A DNA stretch of 49,670 bases from Candidatus Methanoflexus mossambicus (lineage in GTDB: Archaea > Methanobacteriota > Methanobacteria > Methanobacteriales > Methanobacteriaceae). Location: contig JAISIT010000118.1 of assembly GCA_031261915.1 (NCBI GenBank), positions 1 to 49,670 on the forward strand, written 5' to 3'. Position numbers and translations under genes: made by a program. Under the pieces are notes generated by a model. It saw only the letters and a list, made by a program, of their open reading frames with translations. It had not been told where the DNA came from and made no database searches. Of this stretch, positions 24,576 through 33,955 are shown piece by piece (positions within the stretch are counted from its first letter, which is position 1; each line of letters begins with the position of its first letter).

Positions 24576-25306
24576 TTATAGGATTAGATAAAGTTTTTAA
24601 ACCGATTTGGGTTTATAAAATATTAAAATTAACAAAACCCGGTATTGAAGTAAAATCTCTTCAAGATGAATTTTATGATATAATTGAATATGATGGTTTA
24701 ACTGCTAAAAGAAAGACATTAACAATTATTAAACGATATTATCTAAATATTGAAAAGAATAAAGGAAAATTCTATTTTGCAAGTAGCTATTTACATAAAC
24801 TTTCACTTAAATATTCTTATGAGTCTTTAAAAACTCTTTTATTGTTTGTATTGCTTATGAATTGTCCAATAGCTAATTTTTTAACCTTAAAAATTAATAA
24901 GTTATTTATAACTACTGAAGAAATTAATTCAGATATTCTAAGATCAATTGCAAAGGATAAATATGGGGATAGACGAATAGTAAGCTTTGCTGTAAATTAT
25001 TTTTTAACAATATTAAGCTATTTTGATGTTTTAAATAAAGATAAAAATAAATATATTTGGAAAAATAGAAAATTAACAGTTTCAAATGATATTTTAAAGG
25101 AAATATTGATTTTATATGCTCAATTTAGAGATAATTTTGAAATAGATATTAGTTCTATTTATGATGATATTTCCTTTTCATTTATTGATTTAAATAATTT
25201 AGAATCAGTTTTAATGGAATATAATGGTGTTGATTGGGTTTATCAGAAAAGATTTAATTCAAAGAAAGCTATTGTAAAAAATAAGTATAAGCATTTAAAA
25301 ATTTAA
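24572..25306 (+). CDS. brxA: BrxA-family protein of the BREX system
   Basis: A 244-residue helical basic protein. Size (BrxA is about 200-250 residues), place directly after pglZ with an ATGA overlap, and pattern (IWVYKILKLTKPGIEV, KRKTLTIIKRYYL, AKDKYGDRRIVSFAVNYFLTIL) fit the type 3 BrxA (DUF1819-related). BrxA is an all-helical, NusB-like DNA-binding protein in the solved structures. The family assignment is by context and weak motif reading. It is the last gene of the operon; the following 150 bp are T-rich and then carry the VapB promoter. Confidence 0.7.
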   Translation: MIIGLDKVFKPIWVYKILKLTKPGIEVKSLQDEFYDIIEYDGLTAKRKTLTIIKRYYLNIEKNKGKFYFASSYLHKLSLKYSYESLKTLLLFVLLMNCPIANFLTLKINKLFITTEEINSDILRSIAKDKYGDRRIVSFAVNYFLTILSYFDVLNKDKNKYIWKNRKLTVSNDILKEILILYAQFRDNFEIDISSIYDDISFSFIDLNNLESVLMEYNGVDWVYQKRFNSKKAIVKNKYKHLKI

Positions 25307-25394
25307 ACATTTAAAAATTTTAACATTCAAAAACTTAAACAATTAAATATTGGAAAGTTTTAATTTTTCATACCTCAGTAATTTTAATTCTTAT

Positions 25395-25458
25395 CTGATA
25401 ATTATATTTTATCTAAAACTTTATATATTATCAGGTATATATAATAATATCAGGTGAT
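25395..25458 (+). promoter_or_regulatory. Promoter and operator-like repeats before the AbrB/VapC pair
   Basis: CTGATAAT at 25395-25402 is the inverse of ATTATCAG at 25427-25434, and a third related half-site (AATATCAGG) lies at 25446-25454. A TATA-like TTATATATTA (25421-25430) lies between them, and GGTGAT (25453-25458) is the ribosome binding site for ATG 25462. The layout suits autoregulation by the toxin-antitoxin complex. Confidence 0.6.
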
Positions 25459-25461
25459 ATA

Positions 25462-25710
25462 ATGGGAGATGTTACTAATTTATATAAAGGTTTTCAAACT
25501 GTAGTTCCTGCAAATATTCGTAAAAAACTTAATTTAGATTTAGATTATATTTTGGAATGGAATATCTCTGATGAAAATAAAGTTGAAGTTGAATTTAGGA
25601 AAAAAACTAATGTTAATGATTTAATTGGAATTTTTTCATCAAAAGAACCTACTGATGCAGTTGATCTGCAAAGAAAAATGAGAAATGGTGAAGATGTAGA
25701 TATTCCTTAA
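25462..25710 (+). CDS. vapB: AbrB/SpoVT-type antitoxin (VapB-like)
   Basis: An 82-residue protein. The N-terminal 45 residues have the swapped-hairpin AbrB pattern: NLYKGFQTVVPANIRKKLNL then DYILEW and a strand KVEVEF. The C-terminal part (DLIGIFSSKEPTDAVDLQRK) is the flexible toxin-binding arm. It is followed by a PIN-domain toxin gene and preceded by operator-like repeats. GGTGAT is optimally placed before the ATG. It probably neutralises the VapC at 25878 and represses the shared promoter. Confidence 0.85.
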   Translation: MGDVTNLYKGFQTVVPANIRKKLNLDLDYILEWNISDENKVEVEFRKKTNVNDLIGIFSSKEPTDAVDLQRKMRNGEDVDIP

Positions 25711-25740
25711 TTTATTATTTGAATATTTTAGATATTTTTT

Positions 25741-25825
25741 TAATGTCTTTTTATTTTTTTTATATTTTTTTATATTTTTTTATATTTTTTTTATATTTTT
25801 TTATATTTTTCTATATTTTTTATAT
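25741..25825. repeat. 10-bp phased T-tract repeat between antitoxin and toxin genes
   Basis: Several near-perfect copies of tatatttttt in a row with a period of about 10 bp. Regularly phased A/T tracts bend DNA. Stops and low complexity show that it is not coding; although a frame is open through it into the toxin gene, that N-terminal part would be only F, Y, L and I. Confidence 0.8.
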
Positions 25826-25877
25826 ACATTATTTAATTGTTATTAATGGATTAAGAATATGGATATTAGTGTTTAAT

Positions 25878-26267
25878 ATGATATTTTTGGATACTTGTTT
25901 TATTGTTGCTTTAGCAAATAAAAGTGATGGTAATCATAAAAATGCTCAATTTTTATTTAAACAAATTCAAACAGAAGATTTAGTAATTTCTAATGTAATT
26001 ATTATAGAAGTTTTAAATTTACTTCGCAAACATAAAAACGGAAAACTTAATAAAGAAGTTTATATGATAATGAAAGATAATTTTAAGATTCAGGATGAAA
26101 ATTTAAATCTTTATGATAATGCTTTAAGAATTCAATTAAAATATAAAGGAAAATTAGGCTTTGCAGATTGCATTATTTTAGAAACTATGAAACGATTAAA
26201 TATAACTAAAATAGCTTCTTTTGATGAACATTTCGATGGTAAAGAAGGAGTTATAAGAATATTTTAA
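25878..26267 (+). CDS. vapC: VapC-type PIN-domain toxin
   Basis: A 129-residue PIN-domain ribonuclease. Acidic active-site residues are visible in IFLDTCFIVAL (Asp5), VIIIEVLNLL (Glu), LGFADCIILE (Asp, about 96) and ASFDEHFD (Asp, about 115). VapC toxins cleave tRNA or rRNA. ATG 25878 starts directly at the conserved first strand; an in-frame extension upstream to 25719 is low-complexity DNA and was rejected as coding. There is no strong ribosome binding site, and 167 bp of phased T tracts separate it from vapB, which is unusual for a vapBC pair. Confidence 0.88.
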   Translation: MIFLDTCFIVALANKSDGNHKNAQFLFKQIQTEDLVISNVIIIEVLNLLRKHKNGKLNKEVYMIMKDNFKIQDENLNLYDNALRIQLKYKGKLGFADCIILETMKRLNITKIASFDEHFDGKEGVIRIF

Positions 26268-26324
26268 TAATTTTTAAGTTATATAGAAAATTTAAAAAAT
26301 TCAATAATTTGGGTTATAGGAAAA

Positions 26325-27236
26325 CTAAGTTATAAAAAAATCTTTAAGTTGATAAATTTCTTCTTTTAATTCATTTAAACTATTAACAACAACTTCATCA
26401 ATAAGTAAATCAACAGTAGGTTTCATAATTAAAAAGCTATCTATTTTTAATTCATCAGCAGCCAATAGCTTTTCACACATTCCTCCTTCAATTCCACTTT
26501 CTTTAGTTAAAATAGCTCCAATATTATATTCTTTCATTATTGATTTGTTAAACTCTTTTGAAAATGTTCCTTCAATAGCTATTATATTTTTACTATTTAT
26601 TCCAAGTTCAATGGATTTTTTAATTGAATATATTTGAGGTAAAATCCGTATAAATAGATTTTCTTTTTTCACATATTTTAAAACTTCTTGGGTTGTGGAT
26701 ATTCCTCCTAAATGGAGTATATTTTTTCTTATATCATTTTTTGAATTCGTTTTTTGGTTTTTTTCTTTGTTTTCTTTGTTTTTTTCTATATTTTCTCTTA
26801 TTATCTTTCCTGCTTGGCTAAATGAACTTACTTTATGAATATTTTCTGGATGTTTTAAATTAAGTTTGTTTAAATCTAATTCTTCTCTTTCATATCTAAT
26901 ATATTTGGTATTTGTTTCTTTTGAGGCATTTATTCCACTTATTGTTGCATTTACCGCAAATGGGTGGCTTGCATCTATAATTAAGTCAATTGAATAGCTA
27001 TTAATGAAATCTATTAAACTTTCATTACTTTGACTTCGAGATATTGCAATGTCTGCACCGTTTTCAATAGCTATTTCTTTGCCATGATTTGTTGTTGTGG
27101 TTGTGAGAATAAATAGCTTATCTTTGAATTCTTTTTTGCATTTTAAGAACTTTAAAATAGCTATTGATTCTGATGTTCCTCCTATTATGAGGATTTTTAA
27201 TTTTTTTTCATTTAAATTATTCATTTTAATACTCAT
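26325..27236 (-). CDS. cbiJ: Cobalt-precorrin-6A reductase CbiJ
   Basis: A 303-residue protein of the CobK/CbiJ family, which reduces precorrin-6A (or its cobalt form) with NAD(P)H in corrinoid synthesis; methanogens need corrinoids for methyl transfer. Motifs: ILIIGGTSESIAI at the N-terminus (Rossmann loop), ADIAISRSQ, IIDASHPFAVNATISG (about 85-100), YIRYERE (about 110), LHLGGISTTQEVLKY, and GIEGGMCEKLLAADEL near the end. A lysine/asparagine-rich insert of about 20 residues (around 150-170) is low complexity. The gene lies 23 bp after HEPN2 and could be co-transcribed with the second MNT-HEPN pair. ATG 27224 is an alternative start. Confidence 0.9.
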   Translation of the reverse strand: MSIKMNNLNEKKLKILIIGGTSESIAILKFLKCKKEFKDKLFILTTTTTNHGKEIAIENGADIAISRSQSNESLIDFINSYSIDLIIDASHPFAVNATISGINASKETNTKYIRYEREELDLNKLNLKHPENIHKVSSFSQAGKIIRENIEKNKENKEKNQKTNSKNDIRKNILHLGGISTTQEVLKYVKKENLFIRILPQIYSIKKSIELGINSKNIIAIEGTFSKEFNKSIMKEYNIGAILTKESGIEGGMCEKLLAADELKIDSFLIMKPTVDLLIDEVVVNSLNELKEEIYQLKDFFIT

Positions 27237-27259
27237 TTTTTTTATAATTGTAATATTAT

Positions 27260-27640
27260 TTATAACTGTTTTTCACATTCTAAAACAAAACTTTCTGTTT
27301 TTTCTAAAATATCTTCAGCTATTTCTTCATTAGCATTATAATATGCATCGTAATCATAATTTTCTCTATAATCCTCTAGCTCTGAAAAATATTCTGCTAT
27401 TTTGTTATTGAAATTACCATTGACAACATATTCTAATCCAAATTGTTGTATTGTTCCACTATGTGTTTTAGGATTATTATTTTTTAAAAGTAAAAGTGAT
27501 TTAGCAGCATAAAAACAAGTGGAATATGATCTATTGGCTGATAGATTATATCTTTTGTGTTCTATTGCAAATCTTGAATCTTCAAGTGTTTCAAATGCTA
27601 TTTCAAAAAATATTTTTGATTCATTATCCAATGATAACAC
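27260..27640 (-). CDS. HEPN-domain protein, second pair
   Basis: A 126-residue paralogue of the HEPN protein at 22489, sharing FEALEDS/FETLEDS, the NRSY signature, KTHSGTIQ, GLEYVVNGNF and SDLEDDREN/SELEDYREN. Its signature reads RSYSTCFYAA, lacking the histidine and also one tyrosine of the usual motif, so it is probably not a standard RNase. It overlaps the MNT gene by 17 bp. The pair is on the opposite strand to the first pair, and the two flank pglZ, brxA, vapBC and cbiJ. Confidence 0.82.
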   Translation of the reverse strand: MLSLDNESKIFFEIAFETLEDSRFAIEHKRYNLSANRSYSTCFYAAKSLLLLKNNNPKTHSGTIQQFGLEYVVNGNFNNKIAEYFSELEDYRENYDYDAYYNANEEIAEDILEKTESFVLECEKQL

Positions 27641-27944
27641 CGTCCTTTATAACATTTGATAAAAATGAGGAATTAATATATTTTTGATAAAATTCTTTTG
27701 TTCTTATTTTAACAGATATTCTTATTTTTTCATTCATAAGCACATTAAAAACTTTTTCATATATTTCTTTTTTAATACTAAATTCAGAAGTAGGATCTTT
27801 AACAATAATTAAAATATCAATATCTGAATCTTCAGTATCATCTCCACGAGCAACAGAACCAAATAAAATAATTTTTTCTATTGATTTATTGTTTATTGAT
27901 TGTGCGAAGTCTATTGCAATTTGTTTTCTTATCATTTTATCCAT
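27624..27944 (-). CDS. MNT-type nucleotidyltransferase, second pair
   Basis: A 106-residue minimal nucleotidyltransferase with GSVARGDDTEDSDIDI and the same N-terminus as the first copy (RKQIAIDFAQSINN). It is likely to modify or bind the adjacent HEPN protein. The two genes overlap by 17 bp, unlike the first pair, which is separated by 98 bp. A purine-rich AAAGGAAAA lies just upstream of the ATG. Confidence 0.86.
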   Translation of the reverse strand: MDKMIRKQIAIDFAQSINNKSIEKIILFGSVARGDDTEDSDIDILIIVKDPTSEFSIKKEIYEKVFNVLMNEKIRISVKIRTKEFYQKYINSSFLSNVIKDGVIIG

Positions 27945-28259
27945 TTTTCCTTTAAATATAATATTTTATTTAAATTTCAAATATACTTTTTTTTTTATTT
28001 TGATTATGTTTATATTTTATTATGTATATAATAAATAGTTTTATATACTCTTATATTTTTTATATTATTTAAAAATTTTATTAAAATAAAAATTATTTAT
28101 ATTATAAAAATAGTTAAAATTTAAAAAAAATTTAAAAAAATTTAAAAATAAAATTTTAAAAAAAAGAATAAAATAAAATTTATAACTTTATTAAGTTATA
28201 AATTTATTAAGTTATAACATTATTAAAATTATAAATTTATTAAAATATTATAATGTTAT
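27945..28259. other. AT-rich intergenic region with short repeats
   Basis: About 97 percent A/T. It holds runs of A and T, an aaatttaaaaaaa-type repeat at about 28118-28150, and several copies of ttataa/attaagttataa at about 28180-28255 that may act as the terminator of the P-type ATPase gene. I see no gene or recognisable RNA. Confidence 0.6.
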
Positions 28260-30905
28260 TCAAGGTGTTAATTTAACTAATCTCTTCATTATTCTATCTG
28301 AAACAAAGATTGTGGCTGCAACAATAACTATCATTATCCATTCAACAGGTCCAATAGCTACTGTTCTAAAAATAGCTTGAAGTGGAGCTAAATATAAAAC
28401 TAATAGTTGTAATATGAATGATCCAATTACAGAAATCCAAAAGACATTATTTTTTTCTTTTGATTTTGCTCTGCTGTTTAATGCATTAAATAGCTGATAA
28501 ACAACAAACAATGTGAATGCTATTGTTGCTGCTTGGCGAACATTAAATGAACTGGATATTAAATCTGTTGCTGGATTAAATGCCCCATTAAAGAATAAAT
28601 AGTAAATAAATACTCCAATTGTTCCAAGAGCCATCACGATTCCTGCTACAAAAATATGGGTCATTGTTTTTTTATTTAAAATACTTCCATGTTCTGGAGG
28701 GCGATTCATAATATTTTCTTCTGCACCTTCTATACCCAAAGATTGGGCTGGTGGTCCGTCCATAAGTATGTTTATCCATAGTATTTGTATTGGATTAAAT
28801 GGAATAGGAAGTGAAAGTAAGGATGTAGACACAATAGCTAAAATAGCTCCTATATTTGTTGATACTTGGAATTTTACAAATCTTTTTATGTTATCATAGA
28901 TTTTTCTACCTAATGCTACTGATTTAACAATTGTTGAGAAGTTATCATCTTGAATAACCATATCTGCAGCTTCTTTTGCAACATCTGTTCCACTTCCCAT
29001 AGCAACACCAATTGAAGCATTTTTAAGAGCTGGAGCATCGTTAACACCGTCTCCTGTCATTGAAACTATGTTACCACTCGTTTGGAGTGCTTTAACAATT
29101 CTAACTTTTTGTTCTGGGAAAACACGAGCATATATTTGAACGTCTTCAACAATTTTTTGAAATTCATCATCATCTATTTCATCAAGATCATTTCCTGTTA
29201 AGACTTTTCCATCGGTTAAAATTCCAATTTCACGACCAATAGCTGCAGCAGTGTCTTGATGGTCTCCTGTAATCATTACAACTTTTATTCCTGCAGCTTT
29301 ACATTCTTTAACTGCTTGTTTAGCTTCTTGCCTTGGTGGATCCATCATTCCAACTAAACCAACAAATATTAAGTCTTTTTCTACTTCTTCTTGGAAATTT
29401 ATCTCTTCATTGTTTAAAAGATTATCATCAAGTTTTTTATATGCCAAACCTAATACTCTAAGGGCAGATGAGGTCATATCATTAATATTGGCTATTATCT
29501 CTTCTCGTTTATCATTAGTTAGCTCTGTAATTTCTCCATTGTTATCAATATATTTGGATAATGAAAGAATGATTTCAGGAGCACCCTTTGAAAATACATC
29601 AAGATGGGATTTTTTATGTTTGGTATCTTTATCTAATTCAACATCCCTATGAATTGTAGTCATTCTTTTTCTTGAACTATCTAAAGCTATTTCTTTTATT
29701 CTTTGATATTTTAACTCTAAAGTTTCTTTATTATATTTATTATCTTCTGCAAAGTTCATAACTGAAATATCAGTTGGATCACCAATTTCTTTTCCATCTT
29801 TTATACTTGCATTGTTACAAAGAGCAGAAACTGTATATGCTTTGTCATTATTGTATAAAACATTTTTGGTAACTGTCATTTTATTAAGTGTGAGTGTTCC
29901 AGTTTTATCAGAACAAACAACTGTGCAAGAACCAAGGGTTTCAACAGCTAATAATTTACGAACAATAGCTTTATTTTTAGCCATTTGTTGCATACCTAAA
30001 GCAAGAGTTAAGGTTAAAACTGCAGGTAATCCTTCAGGAACTGCAGCAACAGCTAATGAAACAGCAGCCATAAATGGTTCAGTAAGTTCTTCTAAAGATA
30101 CATTAAATCCAAGGGCAGCACATTGTAATATGAACACAATTACACATACAATAACTGCAATAAGTCCTAAAGTTTTTCCTAAACTTGCAATTTGTTTTTG
30201 AAGTGGTGTTTCAGTATCTGCTTCTTGAATCATCGTAGCTATTTTTCCAATAGATGAATTCATTCCAATAGCTTTGACTATTCCAAGTCCTCTACCATTT
30301 ACAACATTTGATTCCATATAAGCTATTTTATTTTTAACATTTTCATCTCGAGAACTATCTATATTTGCAATGTCAAAATCATTATCATAATCGCTTATTT
30401 TTGAAACAGGCAAAGATTCTCCAGTAAGTGATGATTCATCAATCATTAAATCTGCAGATTCAATTAAAACAATGTCTGCTGGAACTTTATCTCCTTCTTC
30501 AATAGCTACAATATCTCCAATTGTTAATTCTCTAGCAGGAACTTTTTTAAGCTCACCCTCACGTTTAACAACTGCTTCACTAGATATTAAGCTTTTTAAT
30601 TTTTCCATTGCTTTTTCTGCTCTATACTCTTGGCTAAATCCTATAATTGCATTTAATAATACTACAATTAATATTACAACTGCATCAAGTATATCTCCAA
30701 TGAAAAAAGCAGCTATTGCAGCCACAATAAGTAAAACTATTAAAATATCAACGAATTGCATTAAAAAAACTTTTATCAATGGATCTTTTTTATCCTCTGA
30801 TAGTTCATTAAAACCATATTCATTTAAACGACCTTGAACTTCATCATTATCAAGTCCTGTTGATTTGGTCTTATATTTATTTAAAATTTCATCAATTATC
30901 GACAT
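28260..30905 (-). CDS. P-type cation ATPase, Ca2+-pump-like (P2A/P2 class)
   Basis: An 881-residue P-type ATPase with a complete domain order: N-terminal cation-ATPase domain, two helices, actuator domain with [10 protein letters not shown]4 with PEGLP, phosphorylation site [12 protein letters not shown], nucleotide domain, TGDHQDTA and [13 protein letters not shown] hinge, then six C-terminal helices. M6 contains [13 protein letters not shown], giving the Asn and Asp ligands of Ca2+ pumps. It probably exports Ca2+ or Mn2+. The length and motifs are normal and there is no frame break. The substrate is inferred, not proven. It is monocistronic, with long AT-rich regions on both sides. Confidence 0.92.
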   Translation of the reverse strand: MSIIDEILNKYKTKSTGLDNDEVQGRLNEYGFNELSEDKKDPLIKVFLMQFVDILIVLLIVAAIAAFFIGDILDAVVILIVVLLNAIIGFSQEYRAEKAMEKLKSLISSEAVVKREGELKKVPARELTIGDIVAIEEGDKVPADIVLIESADLMIDESSLTGESLPVSKISDYDNDFDIANIDSSRDENVKNKIAYMESNVVNGRGLGIVKAIGMNSSIGKIATMIQEADTETPLQKQIASLGKTLGLIAVIVCVIVFILQCAALGFNVSLEELTEPFMAAVSLAVAAVPEGLPAVLTLTLALGMQQMAKNKAIVRKLLAVETLGSCTVVCSDKTGTLTLNKMTVTKNVLYNNDKAYTVSALCNNASIKDGKEIGDPTDISVMNFAEDNKYNKETLELKYQRIKEIALDSSRKRMTTIHRDVELDKDTKHKKSHLDVFSKGAPEIILSLSKYIDNNGEITELTNDKREEIIANINDMTSSALRVLGLAYKKLDDNLLNNEEINFQEEVEKDLIFVGLVGMMDPPRQEAKQAVKECKAAGIKVVMITGDHQDTAAAIGREIGILTDGKVLTGNDLDEIDDDEFQKIVEDVQIYARVFPEQKVRIVKALQTSGNIVSMTGDGVNDAPALKNASIGVAMGSGTDVAKEAADMVIQDDNFSTIVKSVALGRKIYDNIKRFVKFQVSTNIGAILAIVSTSLLSLPIPFNPIQILWINILMDGPPAQSLGIEGAEENIMNRPPEHGSILNKKTMTHIFVAGIVMALGTIGVFIYYLFFNGAFNPATDLISSSFNVRQAATIAFTLFVVYQLFNALNSRAKSKEKNNVFWISVIGSFILQLLVLYLAPLQAIFRTVAIGPVEWIMIVIVAATIFVSDRIMKRLVKLTP

Positions 30906-31316
30906 ATAATCACAATAACTCCGTATTTAAACATATTTAAGTATTAATATTATTAATTCTATTAGTAGTATATTTATTATTTTTTTATTTTTTATTTATA
31001 TTATTACTATTAGATTCTTATTATATTATTATTTGTATTATTACTTATATTATTAAAGTTTATATTAATATCATAATTAAATTTATTAAATATCTTAAGT
31101 ATATATTTCATATTAAATTTATTTTTATTATTAATACATTTTTTTATATTTTTTTAAAAAATATTAAAATTAATAATATGTAAATTGATATTATTAGAAT
31201 TGATATTATTAGAATTGATATTGCTAAAACTAGTGTTATTGAAATTGATATATAAATTTAACAAGTTTATTTTTTTTATTTTAAATATTTTCCTAATTTC
31301 ATCTATGATTTAAAGT
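30906..31316. other. AT-rich intergenic region
   Basis: About 410 bp of A/T-rich sequence with irregular repeats of ttattatta and of attgatattattagaa (about 31186-31225, three related units). It should contain the minus-strand promoter of the P-type ATPase and the end of the downstream gene's transcript. No gene is seen. Confidence 0.6.
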
Positions 31317-32186
31317 TTAAGACATAATTGCATTATCATAATATTTATCAATCATCTTTTGAACTAACAATACTTGTTTTGCTCTTGATTTGGCATCTAA
31401 TTCGCTTGTATTCCAATTATGGCTTTTAGCTATTGAACCTCCAGTTTTTAAATAAACTGGTGCAGCTACTTTTATTATTTCTGGAACTTCGTAATGTCGT
31501 ATAAATCCTCCAGAAGATTTAGGATTTTCTGTATGAATATCTAAAGGAATATTAATAGCTTTTCTAAGTGAAGAAAGCATAATTGGACTTAAATCTCTCA
31601 CAGGATTAATTGAATTTGCTCCAATAGATTCTAATAGCTTCATTGATGCTGGATTTCCATGACCTGTATGTGCAGACACTTTAAAGTGAACATCATCGGG
31701 TATTTCATTATTTTCTCTCATTTTATTGAGTGTAAATAATAATCCTTCATCATACAATAAAATTCCACGAACTCCAAGAGAAATAGCTCTTTTCACATCT
31801 TCTATTGCATATACTAAGTTTTTATATCCTCTTAATCTATAAGCTATTCGTGATCCTTCTTTTGTTTGTGCTGTTGCACTGGTATCATAAGTTGCTCGTG
31901 GACCTACACTTAAAAATAGATCGATATTATTTGAATTAGATAGATCTACCATTTCTTGAATTTCTTTATCACTTAAAAGCATAATTCCTTTTGTTTGTGT
32001 TATTCTATGGATTTTTAAATCATAATCATCAATACTGCTTATCAAAGATTCCATTGATTGTGGAGATTGGATTCCAGGAACTTCAAAACGATATTGTCCG
32101 CCGTCATTAAATCGTTTAGGAGATATATAATCTTCTTTTCCTTTTTCTATTCCAATAGACTTTAAAATTTTTTTTGTTTCTTTCAT
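31317..32186 (-). CDS. Peptidase U32-family-like protein
   Basis: A 289-residue protein with the pattern of the U32 group found in methanogens: YRFEVPGIQSPQSMESLI near the N-terminus, DLFLSVGPRATYD, a TIM-barrel-like run with IEDVKRAISLGVRGILLYDE, VHFKVSAHTGHGNPASMKLL, GANSINPVRDLS, and IPLDIHTENPKSSGGFIRHYE. U32 relatives include collagenase-like peptidases and radical-independent tRNA/ubiquinone hydroxylation factors, and the archaeal subgroup is uncharacterised. The start is ATG 32186. The gene is alone, with AT-rich gaps of over 400 bp on both sides. Confidence 0.75.
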   Translation of the reverse strand: MKETKKILKSIGIEKGKEDYISPKRFNDGGQYRFEVPGIQSPQSMESLISSIDDYDLKIHRITQTKGIMLLSDKEIQEMVDLSNSNNIDLFLSVGPRATYDTSATAQTKEGSRIAYRLRGYKNLVYAIEDVKRAISLGVRGILLYDEGLLFTLNKMRENNEIPDDVHFKVSAHTGHGNPASMKLLESIGANSINPVRDLSPIMLSSLRKAINIPLDIHTENPKSSGGFIRHYEVPEIIKVAAPVYLKTGGSIAKSHNWNTSELDAKSRAKQVLLVQKMIDKYYDNAIMS

Positions 32187-32612
32187 AGTTTCACATATTT
32201 TAATTATTTTACATATTTTTTTAATAATTTTTTATATTTTTACTTTTTTATTAAATACTGATTTATTGAGTTATGTACTTATTGTATTGTAAATACATAT
32301 TAATATGTTATTGTGAATTTTTTTTATTGTGAGTTGGAATTTTTAGTTTAATTTTGTTTAAACATTGATTTTTAAAATTTATAAACTTTTTTATTTTTTA
32401 AGTTGATAGGTTTTTTTGTATTTTTGTATTTATTGTTAATAAAAAAAAGGATAAAGTAATATATATGTACAGAAAAATAAATATATGTATAAAATAATAA
32501 ATATATGTATAAAATAATAAATATTTTTATAAAAAAATAACAGAATTAAATAAAAATATTTATATATGAAAACTTTTATATAAGTTATTATACAGTTTAA
32601 TTGGAGTATAAT
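32187..32612. other. AT-rich divergent region with tandem repeats and a promoter
   Basis: Divergent intergenic region. At about 32477-32522 the unit aataaatatatgtataaaat occurs twice in tandem with partial copies around it. A TATA-like TTTATATATG (about 32560-32569) and TTTTATATAAG (32575-32585) lie upstream of the ribbon-helix-helix gene and look like its promoter. GGAG at 32603-32606 is its ribosome binding site. No other gene is seen. Confidence 0.6.
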
Positions 32613-32798
32613 ATGAGTAAAGAAAATAAAAGAATTCAAGTAAATTTCACACCTGAGCAATATGAATTAATTCAAAAACTTAAAGGAGAATTAGGTGGAA
32701 GTGATGCAGATGTTGTTAGAAATATTGTAATAAATTGGTTGACTGAAAAATCATTTATTTCCACAACTTTGAAAGAAAAAATTTTTGGAAAGAATTAA
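32613..32798 (+). CDS. Ribbon-helix-helix regulator of the restriction module
   Basis: A 61-residue protein with a CopG/Arc-type fold pattern: strand KRIQVNFTPEQYELIQKLKG, turn ELGGSDADVVRN, second helix IVINWLTEKS. It precedes two cytosine methyltransferase genes by 70 bp and is a likely controller of the restriction-modification module. ATG 32613 is chosen over TTG 32601 because GGAG lies six bases before it. The sequence around its start (GGAGTATAATATGAGTAAAG) is nearly repeated at the start of the facing nuclease gene, suggesting a shared operator. Confidence 0.75.
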   Translation: MSKENKRIQVNFTPEQYELIQKLKGELGGSDADVVRNIVINWLTEKSFISTTLKEKIFGKN

Positions 32799-32868
32799 TA
32801 AAAATTCATAAAAAATAAATATGTTTAAGAATATAAATATTATTAATAATGTTATGTGGTGAAATATT

Positions 32869-33945
32869 ATGGAAAATAAACCAAAAGTTATGGATCTATT
32901 TTGTGGAATTGGTGGATTTAGTAAAGGCTTTGAAATGGCAGGATTTGATGTTGTTCTTGGAATAGATAATTGGGATCCAGCATTAGAAACATTTAAAAAT
33001 AACCATGAAAATACTAAAATTTTAAATAAAGATATTTGTGAAATTGATGATGAATTTTATAAAGAGTATTCTTCAAATGTAGATGTTATCATTGCTGGTC
33101 CTCCATGTCAGGGGTTTTCCATGTGTGGAACAAGAAATATTAATGATTCAAGAAATAGTCTTTTTAGGGAGGTTATTAGGGCTGTTAAAATTGTTAACCC
33201 TAAAATTGTTGTTATTGAGAATGTTGTTGGATTAATGTCTATGAAAAGTCCTGAAGGAGAATATGTTAAAGACATTATTCATAGAGAATTAGAACAATTA
33301 GGATATGATGTTGAAAATAAAATTTTAAATGCTGATGATTATCATGTTCCTCAATCAAGAAAGAGAGTTTTTTTTATAGCTTCAAAAATTGGAAAAGTGA
33401 ATTTTCCTAAAAAAAACAATACTAAAATCAATGTTTTAGATGCATTAAGCAATATTCCAAATAGTGATAAAAATGAATATTTAAACCCAAAAAATGATTT
33501 TCAAAAGCTTATGAGTAATAATGCTAAAATTATATATAATCATGAAGCAATGAATCATAATAAAAATGTTTTAGAAAAAATAAAACATGTTCCACAAGGA
33601 GGAAACTGGAAAGATATACCTCCAGAAATTTATGGAGATGTTGGAAATCATAGTAACAATTATAGGAGATTGAATCCAAATAAACCTTCAATCACAATAA
33701 AACATGCTACTAAATCAATGATTATTCATTATGATTATGATAGAGTTATTACTGCAAGAGAAGCTGCAAGATTACAGTCTTTTCCAGATTCATTTATAAT
33801 ATCTGGTAATAAAAGTGATCAACATCAACAATTGGCTAATGCTGTTCCTCCATTATTAGGTTTTGCTATTGGAAAACAAATATTAAATAGATTAAATGGT
33901 AAAAAAGAAAAAATAGAATATCAAACTAATTTTTCAAATTTTTAA
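32869..33945 (+). CDS. DNA (cytosine-5-)-methyltransferase, first of two
   Basis: A 358-residue m5C methyltransferase with all main motifs in order: VMDLFCGIGGFSKGFE (motif I, residue 8 onward), IAGPPCQGFS (motif IV, catalytic Cys about 80), IENVVGL (VI), QSRKRVFFIA (VIII), a variable target-recognition region (about 185-270), REAARLQSFPDS (IX) and QLANAVPPLLG (X). It would protect host DNA. A second, different m5C methyltransferase follows after 10 bp, so each probably methylates one strand of an asymmetric site. GGTG precedes the ATG. Confidence 0.93.
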   Translation: MENKPKVMDLFCGIGGFSKGFEMAGFDVVLGIDNWDPALETFKNNHENTKILNKDICEIDDEFYKEYSSNVDVIIAGPPCQGFSMCGTRNINDSRNSLFREVIRAVKIVNPKIVVIENVVGLMSMKSPEGEYVKDIIHRELEQLGYDVENKILNADDYHVPQSRKRVFFIASKIGKVNFPKKNNTKINVLDALSNIPNSDKNEYLNPKNDFQKLMSNNAKIIYNHEAMNHNKNVLEKIKHVPQGGNWKDIPPEIYGDVGNHSNNYRRLNPNKPSITIKHATKSMIIHYDYDRVITAREAARLQSFPDSFIISGNKSDQHQQLANAVPPLLGFAIGKQILNRLNGKKEKIEYQTNFSNF

Positions 33946-33955
33946 GTTAGATATT

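Noticed and set aside
3401-25306. Type 2 BREX (Pgl), because of the kinase
   Set aside because: PglW is about 1300 residues with a different domain order, and brxD and brxHI are absent. The small kinase does not outweigh brxF and the Zn-ribbon PglX.
25719-25877. N-terminal extension of the VapC frame
   Set aside because: It would consist of F, Y, L and I encoded by a 10-bp tandem repeat; the PIN domain starts exactly at ATG 25878.
27097-27333. Plus-strand frame across the cbiJ-HEPN2 junction
   Set aside because: Hydrophobic only because it is antisense to AT-rich coding DNA; both genes on the other strand are well supported.
28260-30905. Several open frames on the plus strand opposite the P-type ATPase
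   Set aside because: They are Ser/Thr/Ile-rich shadows of the real gene, without ribosome binding sites.
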